Shown here: piece after piece, positions 26,187 through 36,621 of the stretch
Layout of the letters: every line of letters starts with the position of its first letter
Numbering within the stretch: the first letter of the stretch is position 1
Assembly (NCBI RefSeq): GCF_000422425.1
Contig: NZ_AULT01000047.1
Span: 1-51,888, forward strand
Direction of reading: 5' to 3'
DNA: 51,888 nucleotides
Source: Oceanospirillum beijerinckii DSM 7166
Lineage (GTDB): Bacteria > Pseudomonadota > Gammaproteobacteria > Pseudomonadales > Halomonadaceae
Made by a program: the position numbers and the translations under genes
Notes under the pieces: model-generated
The model's input: only the letters and a program-made list of their open reading frames with translations
The model's database searches: none
What the model was told of the DNA's origin: nothing

Positions 26187-26215
26187 AAAAGCCGGAGTCT
26201 GAAACTCCGGCTTTT
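26187..26215. terminator. Bidirectional terminator
   Basis: Stem GCCGGAGT / ACTCCGGC (26191-26198, 26204-26211), 5-nt loop, flanked by AAAAA on the left and TTTT on the right. It sits between the convergent chemoreceptor and histidine kinase genes and serves both strands. Confidence 0.88.
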
Positions 26216-26261
26216 GGTAAAGACTTGCGGCTTGTTTTTGGTTAGCAAAAAAGTGTGTGCT

Positions 26262-27950
26262 TTAACCCTTGTTTAGCCAGTGATCCAGCTTTTGAGTAAA
26301 TTCAGGAATATTCAGAGGCTTGGTCAGGTAAGCATCAAAGCCAGCCGATAAACCCAAGTCGATATCTGACTGCATGGCATTTGCGCTCAGTGCTATAACG
26401 GCTTTTCCCCGATGCAGTGCCTCAGCACGTATCAGTTGCAGTAACTCGAAGCCAGACATTTCGGGCAGGTTTATATCCAAAATCACCAGATCCATGGACT
26501 CTGTGCGCAATAAACTAAGGCCCTCTTCAGGAGTACTGGCCGTTAGCAGGCGGTCTCCCTGACGTTTACTGAAAATTTTTTCTACCAGAAGGCGATTCGT
26601 CATATTGTCTTCGACATACAGCGTTGTGGTTTGCTTCAGGCTATTAGAGTCTCTGGTGTTGTCTAACTTCTGGCCTTCTATTGAGTTCACGGGTTGTACT
26701 CCTTGGCAGATGGGTAAGGTCAATGTGAACTGACTACCTTCACCTACAATACTATTAACAGTTATATGACCTGCCATTGCTTCGGCCAACTTCTTGCAAA
26801 TGGTGAGACCGATCCCTTTTCCCTGTTGTTGACTTGATTCCCCACCAAAACGTTTAAAAGGTTCAAACAGTTGTGCCTGCTGTGCTTCTGTCAGGCCTGT
26901 TCCCGTATCCTTGATATGAATGTGTGCGGCTTGATCTGAGAACTCCACGTCAATAAAGACCTGTCCGCCAGGCCTGTTATATTTGATGCCATTACTGAGT
27001 AAGTTTAACAGGATCTGACGAGTCCGCTTTTTATCCGCGCGCAAAGGTGGGCAGGATAGTTCCGGTAGCTTTATTTCCAGAGGGATGTGCCACTGTTGTT
27101 GTAACGAAATTGTCAGACTTTTAACTTCATCAAGTAAGTCTTTGCAGTGCAGGACTTCAATATCAAGGTCCACCTGGCCTGATTCTATTTTGGCCAGATC
27201 TGTAATTTCGTCAATCAGATGGGCCAGATAGTGACTGGCAGAGCGTATCTCCTGAACCTGGTCATTATGTTCATCAGAAAGATGCTCCTGATCCATTTCC
27301 AATAATTGAGCATAGCCTTGAATAGCATTCAAAGGGGTGCGCAGTTCATGGCTCATGCCACGGAGAAATTCACATTTAGCTTGATTGGCCTGAGCCAGAA
27401 TCTGGCTTTTAACTTCCGGGCTGACTGTTTCTACAGTGCCATGTGCAAAGCGGGCTGCAGATATGTCAGCAGATGCAATGTCTGGCTTGATAGCTTCACG
27501 GCATAAGGTCAGGGTATTCGCCAGATTGGTTAAAAGAGGTTCAAGTAATGGCGCAGGCAGTGCCAATGCCTGTTCCTGCTCTGCAAGAAGCAGGAAACCT
27601 TCATGGCTGTTAATTGGCAAAAATAATACATAGTGATAGTGCGCCAATGCCGGGTCGATCTGGCCCGATAGTTGTTGCAGGTGACTTAAAGTATAGGCTT
27701 CCGGCAGAGGTTCTTGCACCAGATAAAGGTGTGTCTGATTGAGCAAAAAGCTACTGGGTGTAATTGCCTGTTGAATAGTAAAGCTACTGTGTCCATTCGC
27801 GGTTGAACAACCCTGCAGATAGAGACCACTGCACATACCTGAATGATACAACAGACGCTGCAGTAGCTTTTGTATGAGCGGTTTTTCCTTGGTTTCAGAA
27901 CCGATTAAGAGCGCAATATCATACAGCACCTTCATTTCTGACTCTGTCAT
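26262..27950 (-). CDS. Cytoplasmic hybrid histidine kinase (GAF-like, HisKA, HATPase, receiver)
   Basis: A 562-aa sensor kinase with no membrane helix. Residues 1-165 form a GAF-like sensory domain. HisKA follows with phospho-acceptor H201 in RGMSHELRTPLNAIQGY; the ATPase has NLLSNGIKYNR, DTGTGLTE and GKGIGLTICKKL; the C-terminal receiver (~445-560) has phospho-Asp D492 in LVILDINLPEMSG and the Lys in YLTKPL. No output domain or cognate regulator gene is adjacent, so phosphotransfer must go to an unlinked partner. AGGAGG stands 4 nt before the ATG. It is transcribed convergently with the Aer-like receptor; a link to chemotaxis is only suggested by proximity. Confidence 0.9.
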   Translation of the reverse strand: MTESEMKVLYDIALLIGSETKEKPLIQKLLQRLLYHSGMCSGLYLQGCSTANGHSSFTIQQAITPSSFLLNQTHLYLVQEPLPEAYTLSHLQQLSGQIDPALAHYHYVLFLPINSHEGFLLLAEQEQALALPAPLLEPLLTNLANTLTLCREAIKPDIASADISAARFAHGTVETVSPEVKSQILAQANQAKCEFLRGMSHELRTPLNAIQGYAQLLEMDQEHLSDEHNDQVQEIRSASHYLAHLIDEITDLAKIESGQVDLDIEVLHCKDLLDEVKSLTISLQQQWHIPLEIKLPELSCPPLRADKKRTRQILLNLLSNGIKYNRPGGQVFIDVEFSDQAAHIHIKDTGTGLTEAQQAQLFEPFKRFGGESSQQQGKGIGLTICKKLAEAMAGHITVNSIVGEGSQFTLTLPICQGVQPVNSIEGQKLDNTRDSNSLKQTTTLYVEDNMTNRLLVEKIFSKRQGDRLLTASTPEEGLSLLRTESMDLVILDINLPEMSGFELLQLIRAEALHRGKAVIALSANAMQSDIDLGLSAGFDAYLTKPLNIPEFTQKLDHWLNKG

Positions 27951-28276
27951 AGGGCCTCCTGAATGGGCTGGTGGAGGTTCCCGGATATGCCTGAAAACTG
28001 CTATCAGAGGGAAAACAGGCGCTGTGAAAATTGTTGGCAGTGTTGCCTTTACACCTGTTGATTCATTAGTCCCCTGTTTATCAGGAGCACTAACGGGCAG
28101 TCAGAAACCGAGGCATATTTCGGGGCTACCTGAAAATGTTATATTTTTTATAGAGTTATCATACCCTGCTTATTAAAAGATGCAAAACTAATATGCTAAA
28201 AGGCAGAGATGTAAAAGACAGACTCGGAGATGGGTTATGATTTTGCCAAGACACCTGCTCATCGGGAAGAGCAGGA
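27951..28276. other. Intergenic region, no gene seen
   Basis: 326 bp between the lytic transglycosylase and the kinase, both on the minus strand. It contains the kinase ribosome site (AGGAGG near 27955-27960) and presumably its promoter in the AT-rich part around 28130-28200. The short open frames here lack ribosome sites and coding character. Confidence 0.35.
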
Positions 28277-28948
28277 CTATCCTGGTTGCCAATGTTTGAC
28301 CCAGGCGCGCATGACTCGCTCCGGGTATTTTGTGTGACCAATACTGCCATTGTAGCGAGCAAGAGCCCGGGTGAGGTTGTTAGCTTCTTTTTTTAAATAG
28401 TAGGCGAGAATGGTACAGCCGTAGCTAAGATTGGTATGCATATCAAACAGGTTATCTTCAGAACGGCCAATCTCTTTTTTCCAGAATGGCATCACTTGCA
28501 TTAAACCCTGGGCACCGGCTACGGATACTGCATCAGCTTTAAAATGGCTTTCTACCTCAATCACTGCTAATACCAGCTCCGGCATCAGCTGATGCTTGCT
28601 GGCTTCAATATGTACCTGTTTCAGTAAACGTAAGCGCGCATGGGCGTTGGGTATGAAACGTTTCAGGCGGTTGCTCATGTCTACTAACCAAACCTGAGCG
28701 GTAAATTTGTCGCTAAAGCTTTGAGTGGACGCGGCGGCTTGCAGCGCCTGTAATAATTCTGCCGGATGGGAAGAAGCGGCTAAAACAGATCGTGGAGACA
28801 GTATCAGAGAGAAAAAGAGTGCGATGGTGGACAAAAGCAACAGCTGCCTCTTGAGGGCAGGCTGTTGCTTTTGAATGGCGTCTGACGGGTTTGTGCTAGA
28901 GCGTTGATTAATAACAAACAACTTCCCAGATACAAACAGCTTGGCCAT
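28277..28948 (-). CDS. Lytic transglycosylase (SLT family)
   Basis: A 223-aa exported protein. The hydrophobic segment at ~35-57 (LLLLSTIALFFSLILSPRSV, then LAAS) is a signal peptide or anchor, preceded by an unusually long 34-residue N-terminus, so the true start may be further in. The catalytic domain has the Glu in AVIEVESHFKADAVS, followed by AGAQGLMQVMPFWK, YGCTILAYYLKKE and LARYNGS, all typical of SLT muramidases that cleave peptidoglycan to 1,6-anhydro products. It is compact and MltE-like, without accessory domains. It lies 16 bp after proS and may be co-transcribed with it. Confidence 0.87.
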   Translation of the reverse strand: MAKLFVSGKLFVINQRSSTNPSDAIQKQQPALKRQLLLLSTIALFFSLILSPRSVLAASSHPAELLQALQAAASTQSFSDKFTAQVWLVDMSNRLKRFIPNAHARLRLLKQVHIEASKHQLMPELVLAVIEVESHFKADAVSVAGAQGLMQVMPFWKKEIGRSEDNLFDMHTNLSYGCTILAYYLKKEANNLTRALARYNGSIGHTKYPERVMRAWVKHWQPG

Positions 28949-28964
28949 AGGGGTTACATCATGA

Positions 28965-30680
28965 TTAGCGTTGGAACTTTTCCTTCAGGAAGTCCAGAAC
29001 GGTTTCCTGAGCGATCATGGTGTTGCTTTCGTCACGACGGCCTTTGTACTCCAGCTCGCCCTCTTTCAGGCCGCGCTCACCGACAACGATGCGGTGCGGG
29101 ATGCCCATGAGCTCAAGGTCAGCAAACTTAAAGCCAGGACGTTCGTCACGGTCTTCCAGCAGGACATCAAAGCCCGCGGCTTTCAGATCCTGATACAGTT
29201 TTTCACTGGTTTCACGTACCAGTTCAGACTTATGGGCATTCATCGGCACAATAGCCACTTCAAACGGTGCCAGAGATTCCGGCCAGATAATACCGTTCTC
29301 GTCGTGACCCTGCTCGATAGCTGACGCCACTACACGGGTAACCCCAATACCGTAACAACCCATAATCATAGGGATTGGCTTGCCATTTTCTCCCAGAACA
29401 GTGGCATTCATCGCTTCACTGTACTTAGTGCCCAGCTGGAAGATATGGCCCACTTCGATACCGCGTTTGATAGATAGGGTACCTTTGCCGTCCGGGCTAG
29501 GATCGCCTTCTACCACATTACGGATATCCGCTACAGGAGGCAGTTCCAGATCACGACCCCAGTTCACGCCGAAGTAGTGTTTATCATCAATATTCGCTCC
29601 GGCACCAAAGTCAGAAGATACGGCAACTGCTCGGTCAACGATACATGGAATCGCCAGATTGATTGGACCCAGAGAGCCTGGACCAGCACCAACGGCTTCA
29701 CGTACTTCATCTTCGGTAGCGAAGGTTAGCGGTGCAGCAACTTCCGGTAGATTTTCTGCTTTGATCTCGTTCAGAGAGTGATCACCACGCACGATCAGTG
29801 CAATAAAGTTAGCTTCAATCTCATCGGAGGCGCGAACGATCAGGGTTTTGATGGTTTTTTCGATATCCAGACCAAAACCATTTACCAGTGCATCGATGGT
29901 TTTGGTATTAGGCGTGTCTACCAGGCGCATCTCTTCAGTCGGAGCATCGGGCGCATCTTTTGGTGCCAGTGCTTCCGCTTTTTCCATATTAGCGGCGTAG
30001 GTGCCTTCATCGTTGAATACGATATCGTCTTCGCCGGAGTCCGCCAGTACATGGAATTCGTGGGAACCGCTACCACCGATCGAGCCGTTATCGGCCAGTA
30101 CCGGGCGGTAATTCAGACCCAGTCGGTCGAACACTTTACAGTAGGCCTCAAACATGGCGTCGTAGGTCTGCTGCAAAGATTCCTGAGTAGAGTGGAAGGA
30201 GTAAGCATCCTTCATAATAAATTCACGGGAACGCATCACACCAAAGCGTGGGCGGATCTCATCACGGAATTTAGTTTGGATCTGGTAGAAGTTAACCGGC
30301 AGCTGCTTATAGCTCATCAGCTCTTTGCGCGCCATCTCGGTGATCACTTCTTCGTGGGTTGGGCCCACACAGAAATCACGATCGTGACGGTCTTTAAAAC
30401 GCAGCAGTTCAGGACCGTATTGTTCCCAACGGCCGGACTCCTGCCATAGTTCAGAGGGCTGTGCCGCTGGCATCAGCACTTCCTGAGAGACTTTGTCCAT
30501 CTCTTCACGCACAATGCGTTCAACCTTGCGCAGGGTACGCAGGCCCAGGGGTAACCAAGTGTAAAGACCCGATGCCAGTTTACGGATCATACCCGCACGT
30601 AACATCAGCTGATGGCTGATCACCTCTGCATCAGAAGGTGTTTCTTTTAAAGTGGAAATTAGAATTTGACTGGCTCGCAT
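28965..30680 (-). CDS. proS: Prolyl-tRNA synthetase, bacterial type with editing domain
   Basis: A 571-aa class II synthetase that charges tRNA-Pro. I place the start at ATG 30680 ([15 protein letters not shown]), matching the E. coli protein, rather than six codons upstream; AGGGA precedes it. Class II motifs are visible: motif 2 in [20 protein letters not shown] and motif 3 in [14 protein letters not shown]. The INS editing domain that hydrolyses Ala-tRNA-Pro fills ~225-405 ([20 protein letters not shown]). The C-terminal anticodon-binding domain ends in [11 protein letters not shown]. Intact housekeeping gene. Confidence 0.97.
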   Translation of the reverse strand: MRASQILISTLKETPSDAEVISHQLMLRAGMIRKLASGLYTWLPLGLRTLRKVERIVREEMDKVSQEVLMPAAQPSELWQESGRWEQYGPELLRFKDRHDRDFCVGPTHEEVITEMARKELMSYKQLPVNFYQIQTKFRDEIRPRFGVMRSREFIMKDAYSFHSTQESLQQTYDAMFEAYCKVFDRLGLNYRPVLADNGSIGGSGSHEFHVLADSGEDDIVFNDEGTYAANMEKAEALAPKDAPDAPTEEMRLVDTPNTKTIDALVNGFGLDIEKTIKTLIVRASDEIEANFIALIVRGDHSLNEIKAENLPEVAAPLTFATEDEVREAVGAGPGSLGPINLAIPCIVDRAVAVSSDFGAGANIDDKHYFGVNWGRDLELPPVADIRNVVEGDPSPDGKGTLSIKRGIEVGHIFQLGTKYSEAMNATVLGENGKPIPMIMGCYGIGVTRVVASAIEQGHDENGIIWPESLAPFEVAIVPMNAHKSELVRETSEKLYQDLKAAGFDVLLEDRDERPGFKFADLELMGIPHRIVVGERGLKEGELEYKGRRDESNTMIAQETVLDFLKEKFQR

Positions 30681-31035
30681 AGGAACTGTCCCTGGCAAAA
30701 AACTTTGGGTTCTTGAAATAATAGGCTTAATTGTATTCGTTGCTGCGACGTTGGTACAGAGTTGTACTCATCTAAAAAAAAGTATTTCAATATCCTTCAG
30801 TTTGTGGCCAGACAATCCTGCTTTCTATTGACGAGGTGTTATTGTCTGAATATTCATGCTGGTCATTGATTGTCAACGATAAATTCCGCTTCAATCTGAT
30901 GCTCCGCGCCGTATTGATACAAGCGACTGCTTTTTAAGACAAAGCTGTTGATGTTCTGGTTAGCGCTACACAAAGGCCAAAGAATCGATTCTGAGATAAA
31001 AATAGAAAAAAATTAACTTTAACTAGTTAATTCTG
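30681..31035. other. Intergenic region between proS and tRNA-Phe genes
   Basis: 355 bp separating the divergent proS and tRNA units. It must hold the proS promoter (AT-rich around 30690-30800). No gene, repeat or hairpin I would defend. Confidence 0.35.
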
Positions 31036-31064
31036 TTGCAGTTTTTTTTTAACTGGTGTTTAAT
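31036..31064 (+). promoter_or_regulatory. tRNA-Phe promoter
   Basis: TTGCAG at 31036-31041 and TTTAAT at 31059-31064 with 17-bp spacing, followed by a GC-rich discriminator (GTGCCCC). This is the pattern of stringently controlled stable-RNA promoters. The predicted start lies a few nt before the mature tRNA at 31075. Confidence 0.75.
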
Positions 31065-31074
31065 GTGCCCCGTT

Positions 31075-31150
31075 GCCCGGATAGCTCAGTCGGTAGAGCA
31101 GGGGATTGAAAATCCCCGTGTCGGCAGTTCGATTCTGTCTCCGGGCACCA
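31075..31150 (+). tRNA. tRNA-Phe (GAA), copy 1
   Basis: 76 nt with encoded CCA. Acceptor stem GCCCGGA pairs with TCCGGGC; the D arm has AGCTCAGTCGGTAGAGC, the anticodon stem GGGGATT-GAA-AATCCCC, and the T arm the usual GTTCGATTC loop region. Anticodon GAA reads Phe codons. Confidence 0.97.
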
Positions 31151-31248
31151 TTGAATTCTAAAGCAGGACAAAAAGTGTTTTGCTTTGATAGCAATGGGCT
31201 CAAGTGTTAAGTCCAGTGTTATAAAAAGTTTTAGGTTTATACCTAAAC

Positions 31249-31324
31249 GCCCGGATAGCTCAGTCGGTAGAGCAGGGGATTGAAAATCCCCGTGTCGGCA
31301 GTTCGATTCTGTCTCCGGGCACCA
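31249..31324 (+). tRNA. tRNA-Phe (GAA), copy 2
   Basis: Identical over all 76 nt to the copy at 31075, separated by a 98-nt spacer without its own clear promoter, so both are probably processed from one transcript that ends at the terminator at 31331. Confidence 0.97.
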
Positions 31325-31330
31325 TCTATA

Positions 31331-31362
31331 AAAGCCCGCAACGTTTGTTGCGGGCTTTTTTC
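31331..31362 (+). terminator. Terminator of the tRNA-Phe operon
   Basis: A 12-bp perfect stem AAAGCCCGCAAC / GTTGCGGGCTTT (31331-31342, 31347-31358) with a GTTT loop and a T tract, seven nt after the second tRNA. Confidence 0.93.
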
Positions 31363-31570
31363 GTTGTGCAATGGTATTTTCACAATCTGTATTTTAGCGG
31401 TTATAGATTGCAGCACTCCCTCAGAACAGGCATAATCCTGCGCCACAGGTGTTGAGGGATGCCTGCCCGCCAAGAGGATCTCACCCTTCTGTTCATGATG
31501 TTCGCTTTTAATGGCTGACTTATTTGATTCTGAATCTTTGTTTGCGGGGACAAAAGTGACTTAGGATTAA

Positions 31571-32062
31571 ATGATGATAGCGCCAATTGAAGAGCTGAAA
31601 ATCCGCGCGAAAAAACTCCTGAAAGTTTCTCCTGTTCCTGAAGATTTGCAAAAACTCTGTCAGGGCAAACAGACTTCTCCTCAAATATTACAACTGAAAC
31701 ATTGCCAGCGCTATATCGCCCGTCAGTATGGCTTTACCGACTGGGAGCATGCCCGCCAAGTACTAAGCTGTGATACGGACTTGCACCCGTTAGGATATGG
31801 CGAGTTCTGGTATCATCCGAAATGCACTATGTTGTTGAGTCACTGGTGCCGGAATTATCAGGAAGCCCAGCAGGTATTGGCGGAGCAAGGTGGTTATCTA
31901 CTGCCCTACAAAAAGCAATTTGTGGTTGTGCAAAAGGCTTACCTTGAAGCACTGGGCCTGGATGCTGATGATCCGTTATGGGTGCAACTGGATAATAACT
32001 GGTGCCAGGGTGATCAAGAGGTTCGACTGCAGTTAGCATTGAAGAAGGTGCTGGCAAGATAG
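31571..32062 (+). CDS. Conserved-looking protein of unknown function
   Basis: A 163-aa soluble protein with TAGGA a few nt before the ATG at 31571 (a second ATG follows directly). The segment LKHCQRYIARQYGFTDWEHA (~43-62) resembles the short N-terminal helix pair ('AQ..IAREYGF.SW..L') that precedes glyoxalase or ankyrin domains in other proteins, but neither of those domains follows. The rest is Trp/Gln/Leu-rich (YGEFWYHPKCTMLLSHWCRN, LDADDPLWVQLDNNW). Composition and the clean terminator at its 3' end support a real gene. I do not recognise its function. Confidence 0.65.
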   Translation: MMIAPIEELKIRAKKLLKVSPVPEDLQKLCQGKQTSPQILQLKHCQRYIARQYGFTDWEHARQVLSCDTDLHPLGYGEFWYHPKCTMLLSHWCRNYQEAQQVLAEQGGYLLPYKKQFVVVQKAYLEALGLDADDPLWVQLDNNWCQGDQEVRLQLALKKVLAR

Positions 32063-32097
32063 ATAAGTTGAAGGCTTATTTGCTCATTTAGAAAAAG

Positions 32098-32127
32098 AAA
32101 AGGCAGCTTATTTAGAGGCTGCCTTTT
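32098..32127. terminator. Bidirectional terminator between convergent genes
   Basis: 10-bp perfect stem AAAAGGCAGC / GCTGCCTTTT (32098-32107, 32118-32127), 10-nt loop. The A-rich and T-rich arms serve both the 31571 gene and ygiQ. Confidence 0.88.
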
Positions 32128-32156
32128 CATATCAAACCCTGATTGCCAGAATTTTC

Positions 32157-34472
32157 TTAACCGCGTTTTTTACTTACCGGTCTGGCTTTTTTGCCTGCCG
32201 GTTTGCGATTAGTGTTGTTATTGCTATTGGCTGATGCCGCTTTTTTCGCTGATGGCTTAGTGCTTTTCTTGCCAGCAGGCTTTTTACCGACTGGTTTGTT
32301 ACTGCTACCAGAGCCGCCTGACTTATTCAGTTTAGGGCGGTTGGTGGTATGAGATGCACCGGTTTGCTGACCCGGACGGGCCTTGCGTGGGCTGCGTGGG
32401 TTAACCGGATCTTTGTCTTCACCGGGTACCAGCTTATTTTTACCGTCACCAATCAGATCGGCACGGCCCATATCACGCAGCGTTTGGCGCAGTGCTGGCC
32501 AGTTCTTCGGATCGTGATAACGCAGGAATCCCTTCTGGGTACGGCGTTGATTATAATCCTTGGCGGTATACAGCTTTTCACTCTTATAGGTTACCTGCTT
32601 GAGCGGGTTTTTATCCGAGTGATACATAGCAGTCGCCAGCGACATCGGTGATGGGTAGAAAGTTTGTACCTGATCCGGACGGAAGTCGTTCTGCTTCAGC
32701 CACAGCGCCAGATTCATCATATCTTCATCTTCGCAACCAGGGTGGGCGGCGATAAAGTATGGAATCAGATACTGTTTCTTACCGGCTTCTTTTGAGTACT
32801 TATCGAACATACGCTTAAAGTTATCGTATGTACCCATGCCCGGTTTCATCATCTTGCTCAGAGTGCCCATTTCAGAGTGCTCTGGGGCAATCTTTAGATA
32901 ACCTCCCACATGGTAGGTCACCAGCTCTTTTACGTACTCGGGGTCTTCCACCGCCAGGTCATAACGTAGACCAGAGGCAATAGATACCGTATGCACACCG
33001 TCAATGGCACGGGTTTTACGGTATAGCTCGGTCGTCGGGCTATGATCGGTATTCAGGTTGACGCAGATATCCGGGTAAACACAGGACAGCTTACGACAGG
33101 ACGCCTGAATCTCTGGATCTTTACAGTTCAGGTGGTACATATTGGAGGTTGGACCACCCAGATCGGAGATATGACCGGTAAAGGCTGGTAGCTTCTGCTT
33201 AATATCTTCGATCTCATTGAGTACCGACTCATGGGAGCGGCTCTGAATAATACGACCTTCGTGTTCGGTAATGGAACAGAAGGTACAGCCACCAAAACAA
33301 CCGCGCATAATATTGATCGAGAAGCGGATCATCTCGTAGGCAGGGATCTTGGCGTCGCCATATTTCGGGTGCGGGACACGCTGATAAGCGAAACCAAATA
33401 CACCGTCCATCTCGTCGGTTTCCAGTGGAATTGGCGGTGGATTAACCCAGATCTCTTTTTTGCCATGCTTCTGAATCAGTGCACGGGCATTATGAGGGTT
33501 TGACTCCAGGTGCAGTACACGAGAGGCATGGGCATACAGCACTGGGTCTTTATGCACCTTGTCGAAGGACGGCAGACGGATATAGGTTTTTTCCTGCTCC
33601 AGCTTGCCGTATTTGCCTTTTAATGGTGCCGGAATCACACGGATCGGCATTACATCAGGATCTTCCTCTTCACCATCCTGACATTTGCCTTCTGGAATAT
33701 ACTCGTAAGGGCTTGGGATCTGATCGATCTTACCTGGCCAGTCCACACGACTGGAGTCGATCTCGGTATAACCGCCAGGCGCGACATCACGCACAACGGT
33801 AGTACCACGAATATCAAGCAGATCTTCCAGCTTCTCACCGGCTGCCAGTTTTTGCGTCAGCTCGATAATGGCGCGCTCGGCGTTACCATAGAGCAGAATA
33901 TCCGCAGTGGAGTCAATTAGCACCGAGCGGCGAACCTCATTGCTCCAGTAATCGTACTGAGCAATGCGACGCAGACTGGCTTCAATACCACCGATTACCA
34001 CAGGTACATCGGAGTAGGCCTGTTTACAGCGCTGAGAGTAAACAATCACCGCACGGTCCGGACGCTTACCGCCTTCACCGTGTGGGGTATAGGCATCGTC
34101 GTTACGGACCTTCAGATCCGCCGTATAACGGTTGATCAGGGAATCCATATTGCCTGCCGTAACACCGAAATAGAAATTCGGCTTACCCAGACGCATAAAG
34201 TCGTCAGGGTTACGCCAGTCCGGCTGATCGATAATACCAACCCGGAAGCCCTGAGCCTCCAGCAGACGGCCCATCACCGCCATACCAAAGCTCGGGTGAT
34301 CCACATAAGCATCACCGGTGACAATAATCACATCGCAGCTATCCCAGCCCAGCTGATCCATCTCCTCGCGAGTGGTCGGCAGGAAAGGGGCTGTACCAAA
34401 ACACTCCGCCCAATATAAAGGGTAGGAGAACAGGTTCGGGGCTGTTTTATGTTTACTGGTTATTGCGCTCAT
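32157..34472 (-). CDS. ygiQ: YgiQ-family radical SAM protein
   Basis: A 771-aa UPF0313/YgiQ protein. The radical SAM cluster motif is CFGGCTFC in [20 protein letters not shown] (~residue 375). An N-terminal cobalamin-binding-like region ([35 protein letters not shown]) precedes it, and [14 protein letters not shown] and KIAPEHSE are family signatures. The last ~85 residues are a low-complexity, strongly basic Lys/Ala/Ser/Pro tail ([17 protein letters not shown]), common in this family and possibly RNA-binding. The substrate is unknown. Intact; monocistronic. Confidence 0.93.
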   Translation of the reverse strand: MSAITSKHKTAPNLFSYPLYWAECFGTAPFLPTTREEMDQLGWDSCDVIIVTGDAYVDHPSFGMAVMGRLLEAQGFRVGIIDQPDWRNPDDFMRLGKPNFYFGVTAGNMDSLINRYTADLKVRNDDAYTPHGEGGKRPDRAVIVYSQRCKQAYSDVPVVIGGIEASLRRIAQYDYWSNEVRRSVLIDSTADILLYGNAERAIIELTQKLAAGEKLEDLLDIRGTTVVRDVAPGGYTEIDSSRVDWPGKIDQIPSPYEYIPEGKCQDGEEEDPDVMPIRVIPAPLKGKYGKLEQEKTYIRLPSFDKVHKDPVLYAHASRVLHLESNPHNARALIQKHGKKEIWVNPPPIPLETDEMDGVFGFAYQRVPHPKYGDAKIPAYEMIRFSINIMRGCFGGCTFCSITEHEGRIIQSRSHESVLNEIEDIKQKLPAFTGHISDLGGPTSNMYHLNCKDPEIQASCRKLSCVYPDICVNLNTDHSPTTELYRKTRAIDGVHTVSIASGLRYDLAVEDPEYVKELVTYHVGGYLKIAPEHSEMGTLSKMMKPGMGTYDNFKRMFDKYSKEAGKKQYLIPYFIAAHPGCEDEDMMNLALWLKQNDFRPDQVQTFYPSPMSLATAMYHSDKNPLKQVTYKSEKLYTAKDYNQRRTQKGFLRYHDPKNWPALRQTLRDMGRADLIGDGKNKLVPGEDKDPVNPRSPRKARPGQQTGASHTTNRPKLNKSGGSGSSNKPVGKKPAGKKSTKPSAKKAASANSNNNTNRKPAGKKARPVSKKRG

Positions 34473-34875
34473 CAGGTATCGGTATCTATCAGCTAATCGG
34501 CAGGAAGGAACTGGTGTGAATTATAGCCTGTCCCTTAAAAACGGGCATTGTCCCAGAAAAACAGTCAGGAATACAGAGGGGAGAATAATATTCTGGCTAT
34601 TCTTCGAGTATGCCTTGGTGATCTTCAGAATCTTGTCTGCTTTAAGGTTTTGTTTTTGTCGGGCAACACTGATTATATTGAGGTTCTGTTTCCGGGCTTA
34701 ACTCACCTGGATTATTCTGTGAACTGTCTTTATAGCTCTGATAAATAGTGGCTGGTAGCGGCTGGCACTGATTATCCGCTTATTATCCGAAATCGTGCAG
34801 CCAAACCCGATGACATTATTTCGTCATACAAAACTGTTAAAAATCAGCCAATCAAGTCTTACAAATGACATAATA
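34473..34875. other. Intergenic region between ygiQ and the LysR gene
   Basis: 403 bp between divergent genes. AGAATAATATTCT at 34582-34594 is a perfect 13-nt palindrome and could be a regulatory site. Two overlapping short plus-strand frames (34516-34748) have no ribosome site and do not look coding. The promoters of both genes must lie here. Confidence 0.4.
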
Positions 34876-35793
34876 ATGAAACACAACCGTAAACCCCTGC
34901 CCCCGTTAAATGCGATGAAAGCCTTTGAGGCCGCCGCACGCTTACGCAGCCTGACCCGAGCGGCAGAAGAGCTACATGTGACTCAGGGTGCTGTCAGTCA
35001 ACAGGTAAAATTGCTGGAAGAGTATCTGAATACCCAGCTGTTTATCCGCAAACCCCGAAAGTTGGAACTGACCGATGCGGCACGAGCCTATCTCCCCGTA
35101 CTCACCGAGGCATTTAATAATCTTCAAGCCAGCACCAATGAGCTGTTTGGCACTGATCACAGGGCATTACTTACCATTAAGTGTGGCACCAGTTTTATTC
35201 ATCGCTGGTTAGTGTCTCGTCTGGCACACTTCTACCAACAGAACCCAGGTATTCGTATCCGCTTGATGTCGTCGGTTTGGCCATCACAAAATGAGGTGGA
35301 AGAAGCCGATCTGGAGGTCTCCAACGGTTTTGGCGATTGGACCGGGATGAAGGTGGAAAGACTGACCCAGGAACACTGGGTAGTCGTGGCCAGTCCGGGC
35401 TTTTTAGAAAAGTATCCGGTGGATAATGATCCGCTGAAGATAATCCAGTTACCACTGATCAGCACCATTGGCGATCGGGAGAACTGGCAGCAATGGTTCC
35501 GTAAACAAGGTTACGGCGGCATAATGCCGATGCCTATTCTGGAAAGTGATACCAGCACCATGGCGATGGAAGCCGCCTGTAATAATGTGGGCTTACTGCT
35601 GACCCGCAGCTTCCATGCCTCCACTCTGCTGGAAAGTGGTGAGCTGATTCAGGCTCATGATTACACACTGCCTTCAACGGGCGCCCATTATCTCGTTCTA
35701 CCCAATAAACCGCCTGCGCCCAAAGTCACTGCTTTCAGTGACTGGATAAAAGAAGAGTTAAAACAGCACAGTGACTTTTATAAGGTAGGCTAA
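34876..35793 (+). CDS. LysR-family regulator, GcvA-like
   Basis: A 305-aa LTTR. I start at ATG 34876, giving MKHNRKPLPPLNAMKAFEAA, the usual start of GcvA-type regulators; an in-frame ATG 81 nt upstream adds a non-homologous extension. HTH: LTRAAEELHVTQGAVSQQVK (~residues 28-47) followed by LLEEYLNTQLFIR. The effector-binding domain is complete. Target unknown; the divergent ygiQ and the convergent binding-protein gene are the candidates. The Shine-Dalgarno site is weak at either start. Confidence 0.88.
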   Translation: MKHNRKPLPPLNAMKAFEAAARLRSLTRAAEELHVTQGAVSQQVKLLEEYLNTQLFIRKPRKLELTDAARAYLPVLTEAFNNLQASTNELFGTDHRALLTIKCGTSFIHRWLVSRLAHFYQQNPGIRIRLMSSVWPSQNEVEEADLEVSNGFGDWTGMKVERLTQEHWVVVASPGFLEKYPVDNDPLKIIQLPLISTIGDRENWQQWFRKQGYGGIMPMPILESDTSTMAMEAACNNVGLLLTRSFHASTLLESGELIQAHDYTLPSTGAHYLVLPNKPPAPKVTAFSDWIKEELKQHSDFYKVG

Positions 35794-35856
35794 CATCCAT
35801 ATCGCCTGTTCTCACACCCTTTGTTATGGTTACCCATGACTTACGGCTCTGCTGCT

Positions 35857-36588
35857 TTATTCAGGTGACAAACGCCGGAAGAGTTCAAGCCCTTCCGGTG
35901 TATCTGTATTTAACCAGACATTCATCGACAACTGTATCAGCACGTTCTTATCACTGAACTGCAAATCATCGTGAGTCATGCCTTGATTTAAGCCGATATA
36001 AAAGCCCGCCAAACGTTCGGAAAACACATAATCCACCCGGCCCAACCGCAGCAAGCGAAAGCTCTGTTCCAGACTATCAACCTCAACAATATTTAACCCC
36101 GCCGCTACCATCTGATCACGTATCGGGCTGTTCCCCTTTAGACGGGTAAAAGCCACCCGTCCTTCCAGCTCATGATAATAATCCCAGAGAAATGGCTGCA
36201 TTTTGTGTAAACGGAACAAGCCGATTTTTATCGGCTCATGGGATGGCAACACATTTCTGTAGCTCTCTTTCAAGCCTGATACTGGAGGGAAAAAACTGGC
36301 TTGCCAATGCCCCTCCTGTACGGCCAAGCCTGCCCGGGCGGGCGGCAGAAAATGTGGGGTCAATACAACTCTGGCACCATCCGTCTGATCAAGCTTGGCC
36401 TGTAATGCTCTGAATGCCAGACCGTAATCCGTCAATTGACTGCCGGTATAAGGTGGATACTGCATAGCAATTACCTCAACCTCCAATACCGGCAACGCCT
36501 GTTCAGGTGAAGTATCGACTATTTCTTTGTCAGCCCAGGCTATCACAGCACACAGCAGACTGATCAGAAAGGTCGCAAGATAAGCCAT
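35857..36588 (-). CDS. Periplasmic substrate-binding-like protein (SBP_bac_3 type)
   Basis: A 243-aa protein with signal peptide (MAYLATFLISLLCAVIAWA-DK) and the fold of an extracellular solute-binding family 3 domain: EVIAMQYPPYTGSQLTDYGL near the start, SLEQSFRLLRLGRVDYVFSE late. No ABC permease or ATPase gene is adjacent. Such orphan proteins are common in marine gammaproteobacteria and may act as stand-alone sensors or partner with distant systems; the ligand is unknown. Four TTTACAA direct repeats lie 34-94 bp upstream of its start and may control it. Confidence 0.75.
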   Translation of the reverse strand: MAYLATFLISLLCAVIAWADKEIVDTSPEQALPVLEVEVIAMQYPPYTGSQLTDYGLAFRALQAKLDQTDGARVVLTPHFLPPARAGLAVQEGHWQASFFPPVSGLKESYRNVLPSHEPIKIGLFRLHKMQPFLWDYYHELEGRVAFTRLKGNSPIRDQMVAAGLNIVEVDSLEQSFRLLRLGRVDYVFSERLAGFYIGLNQGMTHDDLQFSDKNVLIQLSMNVWLNTDTPEGLELFRRLSPE

Positions 36589-36621
36589 AGATTATTCCGG
36601 CAGCGGGTTGATTAATCGGGT

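Noticed and set aside
29778..30449. 223-aa plus-strand frame opposite proS.
   Set aside because: Antisense shadow of proS; His/Val/Gln-rich mirror composition.
34516..34748. Two overlapping short plus-strand frames between ygiQ and the LysR gene.
   Set aside because: No ribosome sites, Phe/Cys-rich random composition, overlapping each other in a promoter region.
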